Below, piece after piece: positions 54,173 through 64,000 of a DNA stretch of 64,000 bases (positions are counted from its first letter, which is position 1; each line of letters begins with the position of its first letter). Below the pieces are notes generated by a model. The model did not search any database, was not told the DNA's origin, and was given only the letters and a program-made list of their open reading frames with translations. Position numbers and translations under genes: made by a program. The DNA is from Planococcus citri (Eukaryota; Arthropoda; Insecta; Hemiptera; Pseudococcidae). Where the stretch lies: NCBI RefSeq assembly GCF_950023065.1, contig NC_088677.1:20047230-20111229 (forward strand), given 5' to 3'.

Positions 54173-57100
54173 AATTCAAGTAACCAAAAAAGTGACAAAA
54201 CAAAAACAAAAATACATAAGAAAATCATTTCAAAAAAAAACGAAATATCAAGAAGTACAGATTGAAATATTTTGCAACTTACTACATATTAGTAGTGAAA
54301 AAGCGAGTCTTTTTGGCAAATATTGGCAGCCAAATGAAAATTTTTGCAATATTCTGACCAAAAAAAAAAAAAAATTTTTGAAAAAAGTTAGATTTTGAGA
54401 ATTTTAGCGAAAGATAAGACTTTTTGGAAATTTCTGACAATAGAGCAAAAACTTCTGGACAGTTTTTGGGAAAAAGTGAGACGACGATTTAAGGGAATAA
54501 GTATATAAATTTTAAAAGAAACAAAAATTATTTTTTTTATTAATTTTTCGCTAAAAGCAAGACCTTACTTATTCGACTATTTTAGCAAAAAGCAACACTT
54601 CTCGAGTAATTTTTTGCAAGAATTTGACAATTTTTATGAGAAAAAAAATTATACTTTTTTCAAATTTAATGGTGAAAACGCGAGACTTTTGACATTTCTT
54701 GGTAAAAAAAAGTAGCAATTTTACGTATTTTTTGGGAAAAAAATTAAGAATTTTTAGAATTTGTAAAAAAAATCGAGTAAGTTACCTTTTTTTTCTGCAA
54801 TTTCTGTCAAAAAATCAAGACTTTGCAATTTTGCAACTAAACGAGAATTTTCATCAATTTTCTGCAGAAAGCAAGACTTCGACAATTGCAAAGCAAAAAT
54901 CAATGTGTACTTTTCTTTTTCGAAAAAGTGAGAGTTTTTGAAAATTTAATGGTGAAAAAGAAGAGATTTTTTGGAACTTTTTTTTGGCAAAACCAAAATT
55001 TTACACAAGTTTTGGCAAGAAGCAATTTTTGAAGAAAAAACGAGTCCTTTTTTTCAATATTTTCGGGCAAAAAAGCACAACTTTTGGACTTTGACGATTT
55101 TTGGAAAAACAAAGAAACGAAACTACGAGTATTTCGTAATTTTGACAGAAGGCAAGATGTTTTGCTAGAAAACGAGATCGAGATTCTGATGACAGTAGAA
55201 GGCAGGCCTTTTTTTAGCCTTTGTAACCATCACGCTAAAAAAGCAGTGCAGCCAGTTGGAAAAAGAAAATTTTTGGGAAAAAGTTAAGCCTCTTCAGCAT
55301 TTTTACAAGAAAGAGAGCATTTTTTTCAGAAAGAAAGATTTTTAGGTGATTTTTGGTAAAAATTCGAGGCTTTTCAATCTTACAAAAAAGCGAGACTGAT
55401 GGAAATTTTTTGGAAAAAAGAAGACTCCAAAGAATTCTTTCCAAAAACAAATTTTTGTTTATTTTTGTAAAATATCGAGGCAGGGAATTTCAGCAGAAAA
55501 AAGATACTTTTTGGCAATTTCCGGCATAAAGCAAGATTATTGGGTAATTTTCTTCGGAAAATTTATTGAAAAGCGAGAATTTTCGTCAAAAAGTAACAAC
55601 TTTAGTAAAATGCCAACGTTTTTGGAGATAACTCACAATTTTTTTTTTTTGTAATTTAGGTCGAGAAAGCAAAACTTGTAGGAATGTAGGCAACTTTTTG
55701 GTAGCAAAAAAAACTTTCTATAATTTCTGAGAAAAATTGTGAATTTTTTTAACAATTTTGCTAACAAAATGATTTTTTAATATTTTGGAGGAAAAGCCAG
55801 TCTTTTGGCTGGACAATTTTTTTTTACAGAAAGCGACAATTTTTGGCCAGAAACAAGACCATTTGGCAAAATTAACGTAAAGGAGATATAGATATATATT
55901 TTTTTTTTGGTAGAAGCGAGACTTCCACTTTAGCATAGGCCCAAGGTAAGAGTTCCAGGGCTCATACTCATTTCTTTCCAAAAATGAAAAAAAGTAATTC
56001 AAGTAACCAAAAAGGTGACAGAACAGAAACAAAAATCACAAAAATACTAGAATATTACAAATTGAAATAATTTGAAGAAGTAGAAACTAATTCGAAATTT
56101 TTGATGAAAAAGTCAGATTTCTTGACAATGATTGGCAAAAAGTGAGTATTTCTGCAATTTTTGGAAAAAAGTGACTTTCAGACAATTTTTGGAAAAAGAG
56201 ACGTTTGGACCATTTTTGGAAAAGTGACTTCTGACCAATTTTTGAGAAGAAGTTACTTTTGGCCAATTTTTGAGAAGAAGTGACTTTTGGACAGTTTTTG
56301 GAAAAAGTGATTTTGACCAATTTTTGAAAAGAAGTGACTTTTGGACAATTTTTGGAAAAAGTGACTGTTGACCAATTTTTGAGAAGAAGTGACTTTTGGC
56401 CAATTTTTGAGAAGAAGTGACTTTTGGACAATTTTTGGAAAAAGTGATTTTGACCAATTTTTGAAAAGAAGTGACTTTTGGACAATTTTTGGAAAAAGTG
56501 ACTTTTGGACAATTTTTGAAAAAAGTGACTTTTAGACAATTCTTGGAAAAAAGTGACTTTTGCACAATTTTTGGAAAAAAGTGACTTTTGCACAATTTTT
56601 AGAAAAAAGTGACGAACAATTTTTGGAAACAAGTGACTTGGACAATTTTCAAAAAAAGTGACTTCTGGACAATTTTTGAAAAAAGTGACTTCTGGACAAT
56701 TTTTGAAAAAAGTGACTTCTGAACAATTTTTGGAAAAAATGACTTTTGGACAATTTTGGAAAAAAAAGTAAGACTTTGAATTTTTTGCAAAAAGGTGATC
56801 ATTTTTGAAAATTTTGTTACAATTTTTTACAAGAAAACTTAAATAATTTTACCAAAAAGCTGGAATTTTGGGGAATCATTAGCAAAAAAGTAATGCTTTT
56901 GCATAATTTTTGAAAAAAAATCAGAACGCAACAATTTGACAATTTAAGCAAAAATAAACAATTTCCTCATTGGCAGATGAGTAAGTAAATTTTTTTCGCA
57001 ATTTTTTGTGAAGAGTGATTTTTTTTGTAATTTTTGCAAAAACGAAGACTTATGGGCAATTTTTGAGAAAAATAAAACTTTTTAGAATTTTTTGCAAGAA

Positions 57101-57250
57101 GCAGAGAATTTTGGGCAATTTCTGGAAAAAAGTATAGATGATAATTTTAGCAAAAAACATGAATTTTTGACTATCTTTGACCAAAAAAAAAAAAAAATGG
57201 TGAGTCCTTTTTAGCAATCTTTGCTAAAAATGGGAGACTTACTCATTTAT
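54173..57250 (+). repeat. composite minisatellite region, two units with the same leader
   Basis: A leader 'attcaagtaaccaaaaaagtgacaaaacaaaaac...' at about 54174-54270 recurs at about 55994-56070 with small changes. Each copy is followed by long runs of the 'gactttttggcaatttttggcaaaaa' minisatellite. The period is about 1.82 kb, so a whole block seems to have been duplicated. Confidence 0.65.
56120..56790 (+). repeat. most homogeneous minisatellite array, 27-28-bp unit
   Basis: About 23 units of GTGACTTTTGGACAATTTTT followed by GGAAAAA (27 bp) or GAGAAGAA (28 bp), arranged with higher-order alternation of the two variants (56220-56480). The 27-bp units keep a minus-strand frame open (KSHFFQKLS ninemer repeats over 181 codons). 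This is a by-product of the period, not a gene. Confidence 0.9.
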
Positions 57251-58440
57251 ACGTACTCATTACAATTTCAGAAACATTAAGAATTTCTTATTCTTTCTGA
57301 CGTAACCAAAATTTTCAAATTCTCTGCAGTTACGATAGTCTAGACATAAATTCTGGTACTAAACATCGTAGTAGTCGTAGACACAACAATTTTCGTAGGT
57401 AGATAGGTACTTAGGTAGGCAGATAGGTAGGTAAGGTACTAAAATTACGTAAGAACCTATACCTGATTAGCCGTATTGTTATGTTCCTATTTAGCCTAGA
57501 GTTGTACTTTGTGCTCAAAACAAAATGTATTCGAACTTGCGTCGTCGTCGTGCTCTAGTAGGTCATCGTGTGTAAGTCGCATACTTTTATTATTATTTTT
57601 CATTATTATCGTTATCATTTTGTTACGATCATACCTACTACTTATATAGTGGAAAAATTCAAAATACAAAAAATACCTATACGTACGTAAAATTATTTAA
57701 ATACCTACCTATGTAATATGTACTAATTATTAAGTACCAAAATTACCCACCGTTGTAAATTTCGTTTTTTTTTTTTTTTATACCTATTATCATCGTGTTC
57801 TCCCCTTCTCTTGCATGTATACTTACTACTTACCTCCCCCTACCTACCCTACCTATGTTATATAATCTTAAGAATAATGCCTTATTGATGAAACACTCTA
57901 CTACATACGTATGTATAGGTGACGCGGTTTTTTGTTTGTTTTTGTTTTTTTTCTGTTTGTTTTTCTTTCTTTCTTTCTTTCTTTCTTTTTTTTTCTGTTT
58001 TAATTTTTTTTTTATTTTTCATTTTCATTTTAATTTTTACTTTTTTTTGAACGACATGAAACAATGACATTGAGAAATTACTATTGTTACCTGCCTTTTT
58101 GCTGGAGTACCTTTACCTATTTATAATCATAAGTACGTATCTCATCGATGTCATTCGATTTAGTGAAGTGATTTTTTGTTTTGTTTTGTTTTCTAAAACT
58201 TCGTACTGAAGATGAAATGTAAGCAATTAAACGTGCGAGTCGATTAGTTAATTTCATTTCTCAATCTCAAATTCCCAAGTACAAAAAAAAGGTGACAAAG
58301 TGCGAGTAAAATATTTCAATGCAGGTATGGAAAAAAATGACCCCCCCCCCCCTCCAAAAAAATATAAAAAAACAAACAAAACATTCCAATTGAACAATAA
58401 TGTTATAGTTTCTAATTCCAAGGAGTTGGATTATTTTAGG
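57251..58440. other. unique stretch with (TTTC)n microsatellite
   Basis: TAGGTA-rich unique DNA, with a TTTC microsatellite at about 57962-57987 followed by T-rich sequence to 58050, TTTTG repeats near 58175-58190, and a C12 run at about 58341. No gene recognised. Confidence 0.5.
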
Positions 58441-60520
58441 GAAAAAATGAGAATTTTTGCAATTTCTGATAAAAAAAACACACACACACTTTTCACCAAC
58501 AAACAAAACTTCAACTATTTTTGCAAAAAAAAAAAAAAAAGAATTTTTGACAATTTCAAACAGAAAAGCGAAAGTTTTGGGAATTTTTTGTAAAAGAAAA
58601 ACAGCAATTTGAGGAATTTAGTTTGAAAGCAAAAATTTGACATCATTTAAAAAAAGTGATAATTTTTTTCAAAAGAAAAACAGCAGTGTAAGGTTTGACA
58701 ATTTTCAGCAAAAAGTAAGACTTGGCAAAATTTGAAAAAATCAGGCTTTTTGGGAACCTTTGGTTGGAAAAATGATACTTTACGAAAAGCCAGACTTTCT
58801 GACGATTCCCCTGAGCAATTTTTGCCGAAAAAAGCAAGAATTTGTGAAATTTTTGCTTTTATAAAAAAATTACACATTTTGGGTTATCCTGAAAAAAAAC
58901 TGAAATTTTTTGCCAATTCTGCTAAAAATCAAGTTTTTGTAAATTTTAGGTAAAATAAGGCGATTCTTTGAAAATTTGAGCTGAAAGCAGAACTTTTTGG
59001 CCAATCAATGACCAAAAAAAAATCACGAGATTTTCTTCAAAAAAGCGAGTTTTCGTGATAGCAAAAAAACTGGACTTTTGTTCTATTTTAGGGGGAAAAT
59101 GAAAATTTTTTATAAATTTCGTTAAGAAGCGAGGATAGTTTTTGGATTGCCTTTAAATGACCATTTCCCTGAATAAATTTTTCCTCAACCTTTCTTTTTC
59201 TCGAATAAGCTACTGGATTCTCAAATTTCCCAAATCCCCTGAACGAATTTTACCCAAAAATTCGACTTTCAAATGTAAGCATTTTTTGAAATTTTGGCGA
59301 ACCAGCAAACAGCGAAAAAAGACATTTTGAGAATTTGGCAAAAACACCAAGGTTTGAAATTTTTGCAATTATGCTTAAAAAACTGGATTTTTTGTGATAT
59401 CTAATTCAAAACAAAATAAAAAAAAACTGAATTTTTGGCTTTATAAAAAAGCAAAACTTTCTAGAAATTTTGTCAACAAAAATTATTGACAGTGACAAGA
59501 AAAAAAAGAAGTCTTTTTGGAAATTTGACTAAAAACATTTGAATTTCGCGCGATTGCATCAAAAAACTATGCTTTCTGGGTTCTCGGACATTCTCTGAAT
59601 ATATTTTCTTGAATAGAAAAGCCTCGAATAGCCATTTGTTCGAATGACCCATTTCCTGAGTCCACTTTCCCCGAATCTAGTCATCTCAAATGCAAAAACG
59701 TGGAGAAATGTCACATTTTTTGCCAAAACCACAAAAAAAAACTTTTTTTTGATCAAATATTTCACAAAATTAACCAAAATTGGCTTAAAAAAACTGTTTT
59801 TAAAAATCAAAATTGGCAAAAAAGACGATTTCTTATCAGAATTTTTAAAATGACTTCTTCCCTTCGTCACAGTAGTCAAAAAGTCTTTTTTTTGCAAAAA
59901 TTTCAAAAAATTCCATTATCTAAATATCTACATTAATTTACAGGTCTCATTTCGGCCAAAATTACAGAAGAAAATTTTTTTTGAACAAAATGTCTTGTCA
60001 AAATTTATCAGTCTTGTGCTTTAAGTAACTAAAATTGCAGACAAATATTTGTTTTGGTCAAAAAGTCCAGAAATTCTCGCTTGTTTCAACTCAAAAAAAT
60101 CAGTTTATTCAAAATTAAAATCGAATGTCGAAAAAAATCTCATTTTTTATCAAAATTGCAAAAAAATCAACCCCTTTGTGAAGAAAAACACATTTCGGTC
60201 GACATTTCCAAAAAAAAAGGTTTCTTGACATTTCCCCTAATTTGATTTTCGGAAAAACCAAAATTTCGAAGAGTTTTTTCTCACCCTTTTTACAGAAGAG
60301 TTGAAGGTTTTTTGCAATTTTGGTGAAAAATACGATTTTCACAATACTTACCTAATTTTGATAGAAAAAAACTTGATTTTTTTGCGTTGAAAAAAACAAG
60401 ACTTTCTGGAAATTTCGATCAAAAAAAAAACTTCTCCAATTTTGACAAAAAAAATAAGTCTTGAAAATTCAGATTTAAAAAAAAAGAGGATTTTTTGTCC
60501 GTTAATTCGGTATGTAAAAT
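58441..60520. repeat. minisatellite block with an orientation switch
   Basis: The same family: + orientation to about 59600, mostly reverse between about 59690 and 60240 ('tttgccaaaaccac', 'atcaaaattgcaaaaaaat'), then + again. No gene. Confidence 0.6.
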
Positions 60521-62866
60521 GAAAAAAAAAAAACTTTGATAACATTTGGATGATCAAATTCTCACTTGAGAATGATTTTTTTTTTGTTTGCATAAGTTTT
60601 AAATTCAGCTTTGATGGGTGATTTTTACAGAATTTTTCAAGCTGACCACTGTGAAAATGATGAAAAAATTTCATCGAGTCAAGATTTTTCACAATTTCAA
60701 AATTCAGATGATTACTGAAATTCTATCAATTTGTGGTAACTTTCAAGCTACTTCTATGACAGTTCAAGCATTTTTATTATGATTTAGGTACATAATTTTT
60801 TCACAATTTCGCTTGATTTTAATGTTCGACCAATTTTTCGTCATTTTCTGCAATTTGTATTCACAAATGAGAAATTTTGTTCAACTTTTACCTTGTTTTC
60901 ACCAATTTTTAGTTAGCTTGAATTCATTTTTTCGAAATTTCGCCCAGCAATGCTAATTTTTCCACCAATTTATAGTAACTTTTCAGTAACTGGAAGGTCA
61001 ATTCAAACAGTAATTTTTATACTGCTTTCAGAATTATTGACAAGATATCATTCAATTTCAAGAAAATTTGATATGGACAAAAGGACGATTTTTTTGATAC
61101 CTTCAATGACCCAATAGACTCCTTACTTTGGTAAAAAATGATTTCTTTCAATTTTTTATCGAAAACAGCAATACATTCTTTCATCTCTCAAGTGAAAGAA
61201 AAACCCCTACATTTTCGCAATCGCTGCAAAAAAAAAGCACGATATGTCAGTCCAGTATCACGTTCTCATCGCGTCAACTTTTGACGTGTTATTCGAGCAT
61301 GTAAGTAGTTGCCTAGTTTAGCTGAATAGAAACCCATCCGGATTACAAGATCGATGAATTTCCACCTGCAAAAACCGAACCGAACCGCACCGCACACTTT
61401 CATCGTTTTGATTTTTGACCTATGCTGAGCTCGAAGTAGGTACTAGGTAGCCAATTTGCGAGAAAGTAATAAAAATGTGTCGGTTTTCGTATAGATATAC
61501 CTTTACCTAGCTATCTATTCGTATATGTAATTTCAAAGTACAAATATAGGTATATACTTGACTCGTCGAGAGGTATAGGTGGAAAAAAGGTTTATCGAAA
61601 ACGGGTCGAGGGTCGAGTCGATAAACCCGAATACCTGGAGCTATTCGAGAAACTCCTCGCGTTTTTCTCTCACGTGTAAGTAGGGTAAGGCATGTCCGGC
61701 CTCGTTTCTAGCGGACGTCGATATATATTTAAATATCGTACCACCATCGTCGCCAGGCTATGCTATCCTAGAATCTAGGATTTTAACAACGCTATTCGAG
61801 AAACTCGCAACCCTCGAGAGTCGTTTAAGAATTCGCTGTAAGTAAAAGGAAAAAAAATCGAGAAAAAAAGTGAAAGACCATATCCCCATCCATAGAAATT
61901 GATTTTAAAAATGCCAAACCATTTCTTCGAACGTTTGATTTTTTTATTTTTCAAATTCTTTCTGCAGTTGGCCACAGTGTTCAATTTTTGAATACATCAG
62001 ACTAACGTCAAATGTAAAAAATATGGCAATTTTCGACAAGTGATGAGAACTGTTGGTAAACATCTAGCTCAGGTTCAGACAATCCAAATCTTCGAAGCTG
62101 TTTCGAGTCAAGACGAATGCATCAGACATTCTCAAATACTCATAAATACAGGTAGGTACCTCGAGTAGATAATATTCAATATTTTCAAGCAACCTATATT
62201 AACATACATGGATAAAGAGTTGTATCGAGCAATTCGACGGAGTGCACGAATGCATATTATACAGTATATTACGTAATAACGTAATCGTATCGTACTCGTA
62301 AGAAGACGTGACGATGACGATAACGACGACGACGAGCACGAGAACGTACTACGTGGTATGAGCTTCGTAAGCAATAGAAAATCGCAGCGTGGCGCCTTGT
62401 TAGCGTCTCGTGAAACTGCGCCAGGCGCTGCGATGCGATGCGCAGCGCATCGCGAGCAACGAGCAATTTTCAGTATCGTACTCGTCGTACTTCGTACTAC
62501 TTACATTTGACCTATCTAGCGCGTTTCTTGTTTTTGCAAGCTTTTCAGCGAAATGATGGCCATCGCCGTACCGCACACACCACACCAACACAGCTCAAAC
62601 TCAAAGGAGCCGTCACGATGAGGAGGGCTGCTCAGTGCTCACCCATGTACCAGCACGAGCTCGTCGAGCTGCGAGTAGTACACACTTACATAGTGTAATA
62701 CCGAAGAACTAGTAGGTACCTAGCTGAAACCCGTAGCGTAAAATACTAAACACTGTTGTTGGCGCTGTCAATAAGATCACTCATAACGTAGTCGTACGTA
62801 ATGTAGGTGTAGGTATCATCTTTGAAATGCAGACGCAGGCGCGCTAACGGCTCAAATTCTTCGCTT
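60521..62866. other. unique region, GC-rising to the right; candidate exon or promoter
   Basis: The first part (to about 61250) is plain AT-rich. From 61260 the sequence is CpG-containing and unique, like the region at 25.4-26.6 kb, with TATATATTTAAATA near 61721. A possible short exon is at 62073-62151: acceptor agctcag, open frame VQTIQIFEAVSSQDECIRHS and onward, donor gtaggt. It may be the 5' part of a gene beyond the window. No family recognised. Confidence 0.25.
62435..62453. repeat. perfect 9+1+9 GC palindrome
   Basis: GCGATGCGCAGCGCATCGC is perfectly self-complementary around a single A, in a locally CpG-rich patch (gcgccaggcgc lies 14 bp upstream). It could be a dimeric factor site or a small hairpin. 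No known site assigned. Confidence 0.7.
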
Positions 62867-63201
62867 CTAAGCACAGCACCAAATCACCACAGGAATGAGG
62901 AGGTGTGTTCGGAAATGTTCGAATATGCTCGGAATACCTTCGTTCGTCTTCATATTACTAGTGCATACTTTTCTATCATCGTTCATCATAAAAAAACTGA
63001 TGATTTTTCGAGAAAAATTGAGGCTATTTCGCTAAGCACAGCACCAAATCACGACAGGAATGAGGAGGTGTGTTCGGAAATGTTCGAATATGCTCGGAAT
63101 ACCTTCGTTCGTCTTCATATTATATTACTAGTGCATACTTTTCTATCATCGTTCATCATAAAAAAACTGATGATTTTTCGAGAAAAATTGAGGCTATTTC
63201 G
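62867..63201 (+). repeat. tandem duplication, 165-170-bp unit
   Basis: Units 62867-63031 and 63032-63201 are almost identical (for example 'gaatgaggaggtgtgttcgg' and 'tttttcgagaaaaattgagg' in both). The second has a 5-bp insertion (an extra 'tatat' at 63120). The high identity points to a recent event. Confidence 0.9.
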
Positions 63202-64000
63202 AATAGTAGGTACTACGAAACGAGACGTAATTTGGAAATAATTTTTGAGCTCTGCGATCTCGTATTACTCAGAACTGATCATTATGAGAAAAAAAATGCA
63301 ATATTTAGAGATTATTTTTCAGCTCTTTTTTGAGACCAAAATTTGGCAACTTCCGGGACATGAAGGGGATCTTCAGAGAGAATCCGACGTTGGAAATGAA
63401 TTCAGGTCGTCGAAAGCCCCCCCCCCCGTCTCCCACGTGAATCCAAATTTTCATTAGATTCGTGCCCAAATTCGAGGGGTTTTGTTTTGGAAAAATATAC
63501 ATCTCGTATTTTACATCTTTACGACAAATTGATGATGGTGCAATTTTATCAACACGATGCACTGCTCATTTAGAGAGAAATTAAGAGCCCGAAATCTGGT
63601 CATGATTTTCGGGATTTTTGAGAAAGGTGTCTTGAGATCAATCAAAATGGGCTAAAATTTTAGGCGGAATCAATCATTTTTATCGACAATTTTTTGGAGC
63701 AATTTTGAATTTTCAGGCCAAAGTTGAGTCAATTTTTCGGGTAGGTAGTTATGAAAAATTGCCATCTCATGAGTTTCCCATCGAAATTGGTCATGAAAAA
63801 AAATCCAATATTGTAATCTAATTAAAACTTATTTATCGGATCTTGGTGACGAATCTATTTTATTAGAAATCAGTTTCAAGTTTTTCTTCATTTTTGGAAA
63901 CTTTTAAAATTAATACCCTTTTTTCGATATATACGTAGTTTTCAATAATAATGCAAATGTAGGTAAATCCTGCAATTTTTCAAAAACGCTCAAAAAAAGT
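63202..64000. other. window end, nothing recognised
   Basis: AT-rich unique DNA with a C9 run near 63419-63427. Short frames on both strands lack domain or splice support. Confidence 0.5.

Noticed and set aside
56087..56802. Minus-strand open frames of 160-181 codons with KSHFFQKLS repeats
   Set aside because: The unit is 27 bp, so the frame stays open automatically. Composition is pure repeat, there is no splice or start context, and it breaks where 28-bp units occur.
62822..63333. Frames of 87-139 codons across the tandem duplication near the right end
   Set aside because: The similarity between their halves is just the 165-bp DNA duplication. No start context, domain or splice sites.

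Overview
The window is eukaryotic, AT-rich, intron-bearing and crowded with repeats. Both protein-coding loci are animal genes of arthropod type, and the unique DNA is full of TAGGTA/TACCTA strings. An insect is certain enough. A sternorrhynchan hemipteran such as a mealybug or scale insect is my best guess from sequence style, but it is an inference. There is no sign of bacterial genes, rRNA, tRNA or CRISPR.

Layout. (1) Positions 3794-12572, + strand: the 3' part, 12 coding exons, of a secreted SMOC-like (magu/pentagone-type) calcium-binding modulator of BMP signalling. Its architecture in the window is TY1 - EF-hand pair - Asn-rich and acidic linkers - TY1 - EF-hand pair - short tail. The N-terminal exons lie upstream of the window. 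(2) Positions 13-37 kb: an intergenic nest of transposons and repeats. It holds a 3.1 kb piggyBac-type element with TTAA duplications and a smaller MITE inside it, foldback elements, a DDE transposase fragment, a non-LTR retrotransposon gag remnant interrupted by a MITE, two TIR element families, and old tandem repeats. (3) Positions 37.9-53.8 kb, + strand: a complete three-exon beta-adrenergic-like octopamine receptor (452 aa, Octbeta2R-type). Its introns of 6.9 and 5.6 kb carry large hairpin-forming elements. (4) Positions 54-64 kb: downstream minisatellites, then higher-GC unique sequence that may be the 5' region of a further gene outside the window.

The most pervasive signal is a degenerate minisatellite with a unit of about 27-32 bp (core GACTTTTTGACAATTTTTGGCAAAAA, spelled here only as a loose core). 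It fills introns of both genes and much of the intergenic space, mostly in one orientation, with a 2.5 kb block inverted at 8.3-10.9 kb.

The two genes are not obviously functionally linked. One makes an extracellular matrix/BMP regulator, the other a Gs-type amine receptor. Items most worth checking: the ~600-bp-arm palindrome in receptor intron 2; a TIR family with 5-bp duplications whose members carry tandem copies of a GAAGCGAG-cored motif; the doubled TY1-EF module with matching exon phases; a NAGNAG acceptor in the last SMOC exon; an upstream ORF that overlaps the receptor start codon; and orphan candidate exons at 26.1, 38.0 and 62.1 kb.
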